64,000 nucleotides of DNA from Gammaproteobacteria bacterium (GCA_018828125.1 JAHJWB010000008.1:1-64000), one strand, 5' to 3'; counted from the first letter of the stretch, positions 6,844-15,867 are shown. The notes: generated by a model not told the origin, from the sequence alone. Program-made: numbers and translations.

Positions 6844-9150
6844 ATGCCCTTCGCAGAACGCCTATTCACTGCCGTTTGCATTTTTGCCTGCGCACTGTTC
6901 TACGCGGTTTCGCCCTGGGTGCAGGACACCCGCGTGCAGCTGTTTCTGGACAACGCCTCCTGGACGTTGGGCATCAGCCTGGCGGCGTTTCTGGCGTGGC
7001 GAGGCCGCGCGCAAGTGCCGCCCGCCGAGCGCTCCCTGCACACCGGCTTGTTCACCGGCGCTTTGCTGATAGCGCTGGGGCAGATGGTGTGGAACCTGCA
7101 GGTGGCGCTGGACTGGAACCCTTTCCCTGCACCCGCTGATCTGCTGTTTCTGGCCGCGGGCCCGCTGTGGGCGTTGACCGTGATTCGCGCGGCCTTTGCC
7201 CGGTTGTCGCGCGACCGCACCTATCCTGCGGCGCTCGACTTTGGCGGTGCCGTGCTGGCGCTGGTGGCCTTCACGCTGGTCATCTACCTGCCGTCGGGCG
7301 AGGTGCAGTCGCTGGCCGTGGGGGCGTTGCTGGTGTTGTACCCGGCGGGTTTTTTAACGGCGGCGGGTGTGACGGCGCTGGCGATTCCTACGGTGGGTGT
7401 GCGCATCACGCGGTCGCACCTGTTGGTGCTGCTGGGCATGTTTGGCTATGGGCTGAGCTGGATGCACTGGAACCTGCTGGTCATCAACAACACCGCGCTG
7501 CCGGGCAGCTGGCTCAACGCCACGTTCAGCCTGGCGGCGCTGGCATTGGGCTGGGGCGCGCGTTGGTTGCGCTTTGAGGTGTCTGGCGACGCCGCCTACC
7601 GCAGCCGGTGTGACCAGGTGATGAACTATGTGCCACTGGTGTCGATGACGCTGGCGGCCACCACGTTGGCGCTGCTGTTCACCGCCGGTGATGGCCGCGC
7701 GGGCTTGCAGGTGCTGATCTTTGTGTGCTGCCTGCTGGTGCTGCTGCTGGCGGCAATGCGCCAGGTCATTGTGGTGGGACTGCTGCACCGCCTGCGCGCG
7801 GCCGAGGCGGCGGTGCTGCGCAACGAAGGGCAGCTGTATCAGCTGGCGCATTTTGATGCACTCACGCATTTGCCCAACCGTCGTTATTTTGAAGACGCAC
7901 TGGAGCGCGCCGTGGCCGAGGCATCGCGCCAGGCGCAGTCGCCCGACCATTGCGTGGCCTTGCTGCTCATCGACCTGGACCATTTCAAGAGCGTGAACGA
8001 AACCTACGGCCACCGAGTGGGCGACGCGCTGCTGAGCGAGGCCGCCGCGCGCATCAACACCTTGCTGGCCGGGCAGGGCATGGTGTCGCGCCTGGCCAAT
8101 GACCAGTTCACCGTGATGCTGCTGCGTCAGGCGTCGCGCACGCAATTGGCGCAGCTGGCCACGTCGCTGGTAGAGGGGCTGGCCCAGCCGTGGGAGCTGT
8201 CGGAGGTGGGCGCGCAGTACATGGGCGCCAGCATTGGCATCAGCCTGTATCCGGACGACGCCGACAGCAGCCTGGAGTTGGTGCGCCACGCGCACTCGGC
8301 GCTGCACGCCACCAAAAGCGCGGGCCGGGGCTCGTACCGGTTCTATATTGAAGAGTTCACGCGGATCACCCGGGACCGGCTGGAGCTGCGCCGCCGTTTG
8401 CACAACGCGCTGCAGGGGGGTGAGTTCACCCTGGTCTACCAGCCGCAGCTCGATCACCTGCGCCAGACCGTAGGCGCCGAGGCGCTGCTGCGCTGGTCGG
8501 TGGATGGCAAGGCCGTGCCTCCGGACGAGTTCATCCCGCTGGCCGAAGAAAGTGGGCTCATCGTGCCGATTGGCCTGTGGGTGTTCGAGACCGCGTGCCA
8601 GCAACAGGCGCAGTGGCGGGCCGAGGGCTGGCAGGTGCCAGTGGTGTCGGTCAACGTGTCCACCATTCAGCTGCGCGAGCCGGGCTTTGCGCAGGCGCTG
8701 CTGCAGGTGACCGAGCGCGCGGGGGTGCCGCCCGCAGGTCTGGTCCTGGAGATCACCGAGTCGCAATTGCTCGACGAGTCGCTTTATGGCATTGCGCTGG
8801 ATCTGAAAAATGCGGGCTTTGGCCTGTCCATCGACGACTTTGGCACCGGACATTCATCGCTCATCAAGCTGCGCAGGCTGCCGGTGGGTGAGCTCAAGAT
8901 CGACAAGGTGTTTGTGCGTGACATCGTGCACGACGTGAACGACCGCGAGATCTGCGCCACCGTCAACGCGCTGGCCCGCACGCTGGGCTTGCAAGTGGTG
9001 GCCGAAGGGGTCGAGACCGAGGCGCAATTTCAGCTGCTGGTCAAGATGGGCTGCCAGCGATTTCAGGGCTGGCTGTTTGCGCCCGCGATTGCGCCGGACG
9101 GGCTGGCAAGCCAGTGGCTGCAGCGGCAAGTGCAGCCAGACGATGCATGA
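6844..9150 (+). CDS. Membrane GGDEF-EAL protein, GGDEF degenerate; likely c-di-GMP phosphodiesterase
   Basis: The 768-aa protein has an N-terminal region of about 300 residues with eight to ten hydrophobic helices (no recognised sensor family), a GGDEF domain (about 330-500) and an EAL domain (about 515-760). The cyclase signature is replaced by ANDQF at residue 418, so synthesis of c-di-GMP is unlikely. The EAL domain keeps EALLRW (546), SVNVST, EITES, DDFGTGHSS, LKIDKVF and AEGVET, the full metal and catalytic set, so hydrolysis of c-di-GMP is expected. The degenerate GGDEF may bind GTP as an activator. It is monocistronic. Confidence 0.88.
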   Translation: MPFAERLFTAVCIFACALFYAVSPWVQDTRVQLFLDNASWTLGISLAAFLAWRGRAQVPPAERSLHTGLFTGALLIALGQMVWNLQVALDWNPFPAPADLLFLAAGPLWALTVIRAAFARLSRDRTYPAALDFGGAVLALVAFTLVIYLPSGEVQSLAVGALLVLYPAGFLTAAGVTALAIPTVGVRITRSHLLVLLGMFGYGLSWMHWNLLVINNTALPGSWLNATFSLAALALGWGARWLRFEVSGDAAYRSRCDQVMNYVPLVSMTLAATTLALLFTAGDGRAGLQVLIFVCCLLVLLLAAMRQVIVVGLLHRLRAAEAAVLRNEGQLYQLAHFDALTHLPNRRYFEDALERAVAEASRQAQSPDHCVALLLIDLDHFKSVNETYGHRVGDALLSEAAARINTLLAGQGMVSRLANDQFTVMLLRQASRTQLAQLATSLVEGLAQPWELSEVGAQYMGASIGISLYPDDADSSLELVRHAHSALHATKSAGRGSYRFYIEEFTRITRDRLELRRRLHNALQGGEFTLVYQPQLDHLRQTVGAEALLRWSVDGKAVPPDEFIPLAEESGLIVPIGLWVFETACQQQAQWRAEGWQVPVVSVNVSTIQLREPGFAQALLQVTERAGVPPAGLVLEITESQLLDESLYGIALDLKNAGFGLSIDDFGTGHSSLIKLRRLPVGELKIDKVFVRDIVHDVNDREICATVNALARTLGLQVVAEGVETEAQFQLLVKMGCQRFQGWLFAPAIAPDGLASQWLQRQVQPDDA

Positions 9151-9188
9151 GCCAGAAGCCCTTGGGAGTCATCCGAATTTATCAAAAT

Positions 9189-9236
9189 GATAGCTGCTGG
9201 CGCTTAATGAATAAGCGCTAGCGGCCATTTTGGCTT
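9189..9236 (+). repeat. Dispersed palindromic repeat, family A (copy 3)
   Basis: GATAGCTGCTGGCGCTTAAT is followed by GAATAAGCGCTAGCGGCCATTTTGGCTT. It lies between the convergent GGDEF-EAL and azoR genes. Confidence 0.85.
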
Positions 9237-9260
9237 GAAGTTTGGTCGCCCAAAGCTGGA

Positions 9261-9307
9261 ACCCGGCACGAGGCCGGGTGGGGGAGTTTCAGAGCGATGG
9301 CGCTCTG
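9261..9307. terminator. Tandem hairpins between convergent genes
   Basis: Two perfect stems follow each other: ACCCGGC-ACGAG-GCCGGGT (9261-9279) and CAGAGCG-ATGG-CGCTCTG (9290-9307). They lie just beyond the azoR stop, in the gap shared with the convergent GGDEF-EAL gene. Neither has a clear T-run, so the terminator role is an inference from position. Confidence 0.4.
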
Positions 9308-9317
9308 ACTTGGGCGC

Positions 9318-9962
9318 TCAAGCTGCCTGCGACACGCTCGCCTGGTTGGCGGCGAAGCTGGTGTGGATGCTGATCGCAAGCTCTGCCGAGGCGAGGGCGG
9401 CGGCCTTGGCGTCCGGGCCCATGCCGACACCTTCGGCGCGCACAAAACGCACATCGGTAATGCCAAAGAAACCCAGCACCACCTTCAGGTAGCTCTCCTG
9501 GTGTTCCATGGCCTGACCGCCTTCGCTGGTCGAATACATACCGCCGCGGCTGGACGCGACGATCACCGTCTTGCCCGCAGCCAGACCCACGGGGCCCTTG
9601 TCGGTGTACTTGAAGGTGCGGCCGGTCTGGGCAATGCGGTCGATCCAGGCTTTCAACTGGCTGGGGATTGTGAAGTTGTACAGGGGGGCTCCGATCACTA
9701 CCACGTCGGCGGCCAGAAACTGGCTCACCAGCGCTTCAGACAGCGCGTTTTCGCGGCGTTCGGCATCCGTGGCTGCAGCCTGGCCGGTGCGAAAGCCCAG
9801 CGATTCGGCCGACAGGTGCGACGGGGCTTGTGCGGCCAGGTCCAGGTACTGCACAGTGGTGCCGGGGTGGCTGGCTTGCCATGCGGCCACGGTGCGGGCG
9901 GTCAGTTGGCGGGATACGGATTGTTCGCCAGTGATGGCGGAATCGATGTGAAGCAGTTGCAT
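9318..9962 (-). CDS. azoR: FMN-dependent NADH-azoreductase
   Basis: The 214-aa flavodoxin-fold quinone/azo reductase has [20 protein letters not shown] at the N terminus (phosphate-binding loop for FMN), [20 protein letters not shown] in the middle and ASSRGGMYS later, all typical of AzoR. It transfers hydride from NAD(P)H to quinones or azo dyes in the cytosol. The ATG at 9962 is chosen over the longer frame (to 10037) because the family starts at MQLLHIDS. It is divergent from a LysR gene, which is its likely regulator. Confidence 0.92.
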   Translation of the reverse strand: MQLLHIDSAITGEQSVSRQLTARTVAAWQASHPGTTVQYLDLAAQAPSHLSAESLGFRTGQAAATDAERRENALSEALVSQFLAADVVVIGAPLYNFTIPSQLKAWIDRIAQTGRTFKYTDKGPVGLAAGKTVIVASSRGGMYSTSEGGQAMEHQESYLKVVLGFFGITDVRFVRAEGVGMGPDAKAAALASAELAISIHTSFAANQASVSQAA

Positions 9963-10045
9963 GAAAAATCTCCAGAAAGGCCGATGTAGCGATGTCGCTG
10001 TGTGGGCGGTAGCCACACCGTGTGGCCATGGAATCAATTGTGGAG

Positions 10046-10063
10046 ATCAATCGAATCGTTGAT
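10046..10063. promoter_or_regulatory. Candidate LysR-type dyad in azoR/LysR intergenic region
   Basis: ATCAA-n8-TTGAT forms a dyad about 85 bp upstream of azoR and 47 bp upstream of the LysR gene. Position fits a shared autoregulatory site. The sequence is short, so confidence is limited. Confidence 0.4.
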
Positions 10064-10109
10064 AAGGTACGGAACTTGCGATAGATTGTTCTACCCATAG
10101 GACGATCAG

Positions 10110-11057
10110 ATGCAAGACCTCAACGACATGCTGTATTTCGCCGAAGTGGTAGAGCGCGGGGGCTTTGCCGCTGCAGGCCGGGCGCTCGGCATTCCCAAAT
10201 CCCGCCTGTCCCGGCGCGTCTCCGACTTGGAAACCCAGTTGGGCGTGCGTCTGCTGCAGCGCACCACCCGCAAGCTGTCGTTGACCGAAGTGGGCGAGGC
10301 TTATTTACGCCACTGCCAGGCCATGCGCGAGTCGGCCCAGGCCGCGGCCGACACCGTGGCCCAAGTGCAAACCACCCCCCGCGGTACCGTGCGCGTAAGC
10401 TGCCCCGTCACTCTGGCCCAAACGGTCGTAGCCGAACTGATGCCCCGGTTTCTGGCCAACTACCCCGAGGTGCGCATCGAAATGCTCGTGAGCAACCGCG
10501 CGGTGAACCTGGTGGAGGAGGGCATCGACGTGGCCTTGCGCGTGCGGCCGTCGGTGGACGACAGCGGGAGCATGGTGGTCAAACGGCTGGACCACACCAC
10601 CCAGATTCTGGTGGCCAGCCCCGAGTTGCTGATGCGGCAAGGCACGCCCAAGACGCTGGAGGATCTCGCCAAGCTCGACAGCATCTCGATGTCCGCCCCT
10701 GATGGTCGATCGACCTGGAACCTCATCGGCCCCGGCGGGGTGCAGCAGACCGTGCAACACGCTCCACGGTATGTTGCCGACGACTTGCTGACCCTCAAAT
10801 ACGCCGCCGTAGCCGGCACAGGGGTGTGCTGGATGCCCGATTACATGTGCCAAGACGAGATGCGCGAGCGCAAGCTGGTGCGCGTGTTGCCCGACTGGGC
10901 GCCGGCACCGGCCATCGTGCACGCGGTGTTCCCGTCGCGTCGGGGCCTGTCACCTGCGGTACGGCGGTTTCTGGACTATCTGGGCGAGGCCATGCCGGGG
11001 CGAAGTAGCCTGAGCACCCGGCTTCCGCTACAGGGCCTGGACGGCGCGAACATCTGA
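10110..11057 (+). CDS. LysR-family transcriptional regulator (azoR-linked)
   Basis: The 315-aa regulator has an N-terminal winged helix (residues 1-62; FAAAGRALGIPKSRLSRRVS recognition region) and a periplasmic-binding-like effector domain from about 90 (RGTVRVSCPVTLAQTVVAEL). It belongs to the broad DsdC/AaeR-like group often found next to reductases and quinone-detoxification genes. Transcribed divergently from azoR with 147 bp between starts, it probably controls azoR in response to a quinone or aromatic electrophile (inference from arrangement). Confidence 0.9.
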   Translation: MQDLNDMLYFAEVVERGGFAAAGRALGIPKSRLSRRVSDLETQLGVRLLQRTTRKLSLTEVGEAYLRHCQAMRESAQAAADTVAQVQTTPRGTVRVSCPVTLAQTVVAELMPRFLANYPEVRIEMLVSNRAVNLVEEGIDVALRVRPSVDDSGSMVVKRLDHTTQILVASPELLMRQGTPKTLEDLAKLDSISMSAPDGRSTWNLIGPGGVQQTVQHAPRYVADDLLTLKYAAVAGTGVCWMPDYMCQDEMRERKLVRVLPDWAPAPAIVHAVFPSRRGLSPAVRRFLDYLGEAMPGRSSLSTRLPLQGLDGANI

Positions 11058-11203
11058 GTTTCCGATCTTCCGGCCCGGGTTTCTGCACTGGAACCGCTGC
11101 CGCGGCAAGGCTTCGGCCAAAGACCGCGTGGCACCGTTGGTCAGGGGACGTTCCTTCCCGTTTTGGCCCCACAATGCAACCAATTGCAACCTTGGGGAGG
11201 GCG

Positions 11204-11275
11204 ATGAACGGGACTGCCGGGCCTCCGTTGCGCCGCCGAAACTTGCCCCCCTTCCATTGGCTGATCGCGCAGTGA
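11204..11275 (+). CDS. Possible 23-codon leader ORF coupled to the HDOD gene
   Basis: An ATG directly after GGGGAGGGCG opens a 23-codon frame (MNGTAGPPLRRRNLPPFHWL, then IAQ). Its TGA overlaps the GTG start proposed for the HDOD gene as GTGA. The arrangement looks like translational coupling. The peptide has no recognised family. It may be only a chance frame, but it carries the best ribosome-binding site in the region. Confidence 0.3.
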   Translation: MNGTAGPPLRRRNLPPFHWLIAQ

Positions 11276-12141
11276 GCACCTCCCATCCCATTGACCAGCA
11301 CATTCGCCAAGCCCGCGTACACCCGTCCGTGCGCGCCATCGTGATCCCGCCGTGTCCCGAGTCGCTGCTGCGCCTACAGGCCATCATGGCCGAGCCCGAG
11401 CTGGATTCGGTGGCGTTGGACCAGCTCGCTTCGTCCGATGTCGCCATGGCTGCGGCGCTGATCCGGCTGGCCAACAGTCCCTTGTACGGGTTGGCCCAGC
11501 CTGTGCAGACCGTGGGCATGGCGCTGACGGTGCTGGGGCTGCAGCCATCCGTGGAGCTGCTGGCGGCCTTCATCACGCGCAACGCGCTCATGGTGCGGTC
11601 TCCGCTGCTGGAGCATTTCTGGGAAAGCTCGCAGCGCCGCGCCATTGCATGCGAGCACATCGGTCGCCAGCTTTACAGCCTGGACCCGGGCCTGGGGTAC
11701 AGCTTTGGGCTGTTCTGCCATGTTGGCATGCCGGTGCTGGTAAAGGCCGTGCGCGGCTACGCAGGCACGGTGACCGAAGCCCTGGCGCGCAAGGACCGCA
11801 CCTTTACCCAGACCGAAAACGCCAGCCACCGCACCGATCACGCGGTCATGGGGGCCATCGTGGCGCGCACATGGCACCTGCCGGGCGATGTCGCGCAGGC
11901 CATCTGGCTGCACCACGACTTTGCGTGCCTGGAAGATGAGCGGTTCAACCCCACCGTGCGGCATCTCGTGGCGCTGGGCCTTCTGGCCGAGTACCTGGTC
12001 AACCACCACGATAACCTGACCCCTACACGCGAATGGCAGGAGCATGGGGAGGCGTGCATGCAATACCTGGATGTGTCGGAAGACGAGCTCAACCACTGGA
12101 TCGATGAACTGCACCCGGCTTTTGAGGCCGTGCTGCTCTGA
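11272..12141 (+). CDS. HDOD-domain signalling protein
   Basis: The 289-aa protein consists almost wholly of an HDOD domain (an HD-related, usually non-catalytic domain in signalling proteins). Visible motifs are IVIPPCPESLLRLQAIMAEP, DVAMAAALIRLANSPLYG and VGMALTVLGLQPSVELLAAF, and a later LFCHVGMPVLVKA replaces the catalytic HD pair. The frame is open back to an ATG at 11128, but the extra residues are low in family character. The GTG at 11272 overlaps the stop of a small leader frame and is preferred. Function is probably a scaffold in second-messenger or chemosensory signalling. Confidence 0.8.
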   Translation: MSTSHPIDQHIRQARVHPSVRAIVIPPCPESLLRLQAIMAEPELDSVALDQLASSDVAMAAALIRLANSPLYGLAQPVQTVGMALTVLGLQPSVELLAAFITRNALMVRSPLLEHFWESSQRRAIACEHIGRQLYSLDPGLGYSFGLFCHVGMPVLVKAVRGYAGTVTEALARKDRTFTQTENASHRTDHAVMGAIVARTWHLPGDVAQAIWLHHDFACLEDERFNPTVRHLVALGLLAEYLVNHHDNLTPTREWQEHGEACMQYLDVSEDELNHWIDELHPAFEAVLL

Positions 12142-12190
12142 GGCCCGCACCGCAAAGCGCCCCTCAAGCGCAGTGCCTTCTCCGCGCGCC

Positions 12191-13285
12191 CTAACGCGCC
12201 GCGTCGATCAGGCCGGCAATGGCGCTATAGCCCCACCGCCGGGCGTGCTGTGCAGCGGTCAGCCCGTCTCCATCTACCAGCGAAGTCTGGGCGCCCAGCG
12301 CCAGCAGCTTTTGCACGGCCGCGGCATGGCCGTTGAGGGCCGCCAACATGAGGGCAGTCCTGCCTGCGGTGTCGCGCGCATCCACTGGCGCGCCCTGGGC
12401 GATGAGGTTTTCCACCTCGCCGGTGTTGCCTTTGCGGGCGGCGTCGCGCAGTGCACGCGGCAGCAGCGACGGGTTGAGCGCCTTGTGGGCCTGCGGCGAG
12501 GCCGCGGCCCCTGTGTCGCGGTTTGCCGCGTTGCCGCCGGGCAGGCTGCGGGCCAGCGAGCGTGGCGCTGGGGATTCGTCCTGGGCGGATCGCTCGCGCA
12601 TTTCGACGCGGGGGCGCATCGCCGCAGACGGTGCGGGCGCGGGTGCTGGCGGTGACCGGGGCGGGGTGGCCCGATCCTCCGCAAGGGGCGGCGATGCGGG
12701 AAAGCCGGATGGTGCATCGGCTGCACCCGGCTGCGACAGTGATTCAGCCTCAGCAGGCGCAGGTGCTGCCGCTGCGGGCGCGGTAGGCGCGGCAGGCGGC
12801 ACTGTTTTGGCAAGTCGGCTGGACTGTCCGGTAGGCGCGATAGGCGCTGTAGGCGCTGCCGCAGGTTTTGGTGCGGTGGGACTGGGTGGCTGCCTGGCCA
12901 AGTCGTGGGCGGAGCCCTGTGATCCTTCGGGCTTAGCGGGTGTCGCTGGGGGTTTCGGTACCGGCACTGCAGCTGGGGCTTGCGCCCGTCGCTGCCCGAA
13001 GGCGATGTCTCTTTCTTCGGGCGTTCCGCGCTCGAACTGCAGGATCAACAAACCCGTCAGGCCCACCAAGGCCACGGTGGCCAGTGCCGATAGCTTCCAG
13101 CGCGATTGGTTGGCGGCGGCTCGGCTGGAGTCGTTAGCACTGGGAGAGGGAGCCGTGGCAGCGGGTGCCGCCATCATCTGTGCATGCGCCCGCACTGCAT
13201 CGCGCACATGCGCGCCCGGGCGGGCATCTTCCTGTGCGCTGGCTTCGCGGTATCGCCGGACCAGTTCGTCGTCTGGCGCGCTCAT
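12191..13285 (-). CDS. Membrane protein with Pro/Ala-rich stalk and C-terminal ankyrin repeats, sigma-factor partner
   Basis: The 364-aa protein has a short cytoplasmic N terminus (DDELVRRYREASAQEDARPG), one hydrophobic helix near residues 66-83 (LSALATVALVGLTGLLILQF), a long Pro/Ala-rich segment (about 90-265) and two ankyrin repeats at the C terminus (around ALRDAARKGNTGEVENLIAQ and TAGRTALMLAALNGHAAAVQ). Its ATG overlaps the ECF sigma stop as ATGA, so the two are translationally coupled. By gene order it sits where an anti-sigma factor is expected, but it has no zinc anti-sigma motif. I infer a membrane-anchored sigma regulator or output protein. Confidence 0.75.
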   Translation of the reverse strand: MSAPDDELVRRYREASAQEDARPGAHVRDAVRAHAQMMAAPAATAPSPSANDSSRAAANQSRWKLSALATVALVGLTGLLILQFERGTPEERDIAFGQRRAQAPAAVPVPKPPATPAKPEGSQGSAHDLARQPPSPTAPKPAAAPTAPIAPTGQSSRLAKTVPPAAPTAPAAAAPAPAEAESLSQPGAADAPSGFPASPPLAEDRATPPRSPPAPAPAPSAAMRPRVEMRERSAQDESPAPRSLARSLPGGNAANRDTGAAASPQAHKALNPSLLPRALRDAARKGNTGEVENLIAQGAPVDARDTAGRTALMLAALNGHAAAVQKLLALGAQTSLVDGDGLTAAQHARRWGYSAIAGLIDAAR

Positions 13286-13890
13286 GGTGCAAATTCCTTG
13301 AGATGTTGCCGAAGGCTGGCGCGCGCATAGCGCAGGCGGCTCTTGGCGGTTTCAAAATGGACGCCGGTGGCCTCGGCAATCTCGTGCACGCTCAGGTCAC
13401 CTTCGGCCTGCAGCAAAAACGCTTCGCGTTGCTCCAGGGGCAGTTGCTCCACGGCAGCAATCAGGGCGGCGGCTTGCTCGCGTGACTGCAACTGCCGCAC
13501 GGGTCCAAACCCCGAGTCGGCGGCCAGCGTGTCTGCGAGGCTGCGCTCGTCGTCGTCACTCGCGTCCAGGCTGGAGTGGTTTTTGGCGGTGCGCACGTGG
13601 TCCACCAACCGATGGTGCGCCAGGGTGAAAAGCCAGGTGCGGAATTTCGCCTTGACCTCATAACTGTGGGCATTGCGCGCTACGGCAAACCAGACGTCCT
13701 GCAGCAAGTCGTCAGCCACCGCTTGCACCTTCACGCTGCGAAACACAAACCGCCATACCGCCAGTTCGTGCCGACCGTACAGCGTGTCAAACGCGCCCAG
13801 ATCGCCTCCCGCATAACGCAGCATCAGCGTCTCGTCGGCGTCTTCGGAGGAGGGGGTGTTGCGCACCCGCGCATTATGCGAGGCCCTCAT
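13282..13890 (-). CDS. ECF-type RNA polymerase sigma factor
   Basis: The 202-aa sigma-70 family protein has region 2 (about residues 25-95; DTLYGRHELAVWRFVFRSVK, then AVADDLLQDVWFAVARNAHS and FRTWLFTLAHHRLVDHVR) and region 4 (about 145-200; LPLEQREAFLLQAEGDLSVH, then EIAEATGVHFETAKSRLRYA). There is no region 3, as usual for ECF factors. It is the middle gene of a three-gene minus-strand operon, preceded by an exported protein and overlapping by 4 bp the ankyrin membrane gene. The signal controlling it is unknown. Confidence 0.92.
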   Translation of the reverse strand: MRASHNARVRNTPSSEDADETLMLRYAGGDLGAFDTLYGRHELAVWRFVFRSVKVQAVADDLLQDVWFAVARNAHSYEVKAKFRTWLFTLAHHRLVDHVRTAKNHSSLDASDDDERSLADTLAADSGFGPVRQLQSREQAAALIAAVEQLPLEQREAFLLQAEGDLSVHEIAEATGVHFETAKSRLRYARASLRQHLKEFAP

Positions 13891-13925
13891 TCACCCATGT
13901 GACCCATCTCTAACGCTGCCAAGGC

Positions 13926-14816
13926 TTACCTCGGATCGGGTACATACGAAACGCTGTCCGACTGCGGAAACGCGCGGGGCCGGTGCGGCCGCGCAATGGG
14001 CTCACGGATCACGCCGCTGGCGATCAGGTTTTCGCGGCTGTCGTAGCGGATGCTGATGATTTCATTGGGCTGGTCCTGCAGGCGCGTAAAGGTGGTGTGC
14101 GAGACAACAGACGTCTCGCGCTGGCCGTGCGCGGTGCCCAGTCTGGCCGACGGCGTGGGTGCCGCCTTGGCCACGCTGTCGGCGGACTGTGATCGCGCAG
14201 AGGACTCGGCCTCTGATGGCGGGGCTGCCGCAGCGGGAGCGGAAGGCAGCGAGCGCCCCAGGTCCTCGCGCAGGCCTCCCGGGCTGTTGCTGCCGTCGCG
14301 GCGCTCGCGGTGGGGCTCGGGTGTGACCGATGGCGACGGCACTGGTGGTTGTTCGCGAAACAGTGCCACGCCAATCACGCCCACGTGGGCCGGACGGCCG
14401 GTGCGGTTGGCGTAGGAGTTGGCAATGCTGGAGAACTCAAAGGCTGCAACCTCGCTGCTGCTCTTGCGCCAGCCGGTAATCTGGTAACGCTCGTAGGGCG
14501 AAAACACATAGCCGCGCTGGTCCCAGGCGGCAGTCTCGCCGCTGAGCACGTTAACGCCATCGACCGAAGGCACGGCCAGCACGCGCCCCCCGCTGCGGTT
14601 GTGCACCGTCACTGCATACCGCGCGCCGGGGCGTCCCGCCACCCAGTATTCACCCTTGGCGTAGTGCACCGGCAGCGTGGCACCGGTGTCGCGGTCCACG
14701 ATGGTGACATCGGCCAGACGGCCAACGGCCTGGGCTGGCAAGCTGGAGAGGGTCAGCAGCGCGGCCAGTGTCGAGACTGCGGTCAGGGTGGGGAGGGGGA
14801 GTGAACGGGGTTTCAT
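13926..14816 (-). CDS. Exported protein of unknown function, first gene of ECF sigma operon
   Basis: The 296-aa product begins with a signal peptide (residues 1-28, ending LSSLPAQA). A conserved-looking beta-rich domain follows (about 30-155) with VHNRSGGRVLAVPSVDGVNV, SGETAAWDQRGYVFSPYERY and TGWRKSSSEVAAFEF. A Pro/Ser-rich linker and a C-terminal segment about RYDSRENLIASGVI complete it. I recall the first domain as a family of uncharacterised proteins found beside ECF sigma genes. The ATG at 14816 is chosen because the signal peptide starts there. It lies 35 bp before the sigma gene. Confidence 0.75.
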   Translation of the reverse strand: MKPRSLPLPTLTAVSTLAALLTLSSLPAQAVGRLADVTIVDRDTGATLPVHYAKGEYWVAGRPGARYAVTVHNRSGGRVLAVPSVDGVNVLSGETAAWDQRGYVFSPYERYQITGWRKSSSEVAAFEFSSIANSYANRTGRPAHVGVIGVALFREQPPVPSPSVTPEPHRERRDGSNSPGGLREDLGRSLPSAPAAAAPPSEAESSARSQSADSVAKAAPTPSARLGTAHGQRETSVVSHTTFTRLQDQPNEIISIRYDSRENLIASGVIREPIARPHRPRAFPQSDSVSYVPDPR

Positions 14817-14967
14817 GGCAGCTCCATCAAAGTGTTGTGGGAGCTGAGTGAAACGAACGGGGCAGGGAAATGGGGTTAAGTGGCGCCCAACGATCTGAAA
14901 TATTTTTTGAAGACCTCGCCAGGTCCCTCCCTGTCCTGTATAGGTAGGGCCCGTGCGGGCCGTTAGC

Positions 14968-15717
14968 ATGGCGCGCATGCTTGCCGCCAAACCCTATCTT
15001 CAGAGCGCCTGCATCCGGCCGGATGCACAGGTGGATTACGACGCCTATCCCTACAACATCCCCGCCGTCAAAGAGCTGGGTCTGCTGGAGTTTCATGCCG
15101 ATGTGACGTTTTTGGTCGGAGAGAACGGGACAGGCAAATCCACATTGCTGGAGGCCATCGCAGTGGCGCTGGATTACAGCCCACAAGGCGGCACGCGCGA
15201 CTTCAAGGTGGGCGGCGCCGAATCGGTGTCGAACTTGCATGAGAACCTGCGCTTGGCCCGCAGTTTTCGCAAACCGCGCGACGGTTATTTTCTCAGGGCC
15301 GAGAGCTTCTTCAATGTCGCCACCTTCATTGATGAAATCGGCGACCCGACGGGTTACGGCGCGACCTCGCTGCACGGCCTTTCGCACGGCGAGGTGTTCA
15401 TGGCGCTGTTGAACAACCGATTTCGCGGCAAGGGTCTGTACCTGCTGGACGAGCCAGAGGCAGCGCTGTCGCCCAATCGCCAGCTTGCAGCCCTGGCGGC
15501 GATCCACCGGCTGGTGGAGGATAAATCACAGTTCATCATCGCCACCCATTCGCCCATCTTGTTGTCTTACCCCCACGCCAAGATCATGCTGTTTGACGGC
15601 ACCGGACTTTCGGAGGTGGCGTTTGAGGACACCGAACATTTCGCGGTGACGCGCGATTTTTTGAACCATTACCCGAAGCGGCTGGAGCAGTTGCTTACGG
15701 ACGCAGAAAATGATTGA
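14968..15717 (+). CDS. AAA family ATPase (predicted ABC-type, COG3910-like)
   Basis: The 249-aa cytosolic ATPase carries Walker A GENGTGKST (residues 51-59), a signature-like LSHGE, Walker B LYLLDEPEAAL and an H-loop IATHSP. It is a stand-alone ABC/SMC-like ATPase without membrane or coiled-coil segments. The frame also permits a GTG at 14953. It is divergent from the exported-protein/ECF operon and followed at 150 bp by a hydrolase gene. Substrate unknown. Confidence 0.85.
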   Translation: MARMLAAKPYLQSACIRPDAQVDYDAYPYNIPAVKELGLLEFHADVTFLVGENGTGKSTLLEAIAVALDYSPQGGTRDFKVGGAESVSNLHENLRLARSFRKPRDGYFLRAESFFNVATFIDEIGDPTGYGATSLHGLSHGEVFMALLNNRFRGKGLYLLDEPEAALSPNRQLAALAAIHRLVEDKSQFIIATHSPILLSYPHAKIMLFDGTGLSEVAFEDTEHFAVTRDFLNHYPKRLEQLLTDAEND

Positions 15718-15823
15718 GGCATCGGATGGAGGGTTTGCAAGCGGCTTTGAGCGGTCCGCATGATTTCCGTAGAGCCTACATGGAGTCGCTGCTTAGACTC
15801 TTTGGCGATTAAATTACAAAAAT

Positions 15824-15841
15824 TAAGTCGTTTGGGTTTTA
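15824..15841 (+). promoter_or_regulatory. Shared 18-bp motif upstream of the serine hydrolase gene
   Basis: TAAGTCGTTTGGGTTTTA lies 27 bp before the proposed GTG start and directly follows an AT-rich stretch. It matches the metQ-upstream motif (5637-5654) at 15 of 18 positions. Confidence 0.4.
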
Positions 15842-15867
15842 AAGGCGGGCTCGCAGAATGCCCGTCT

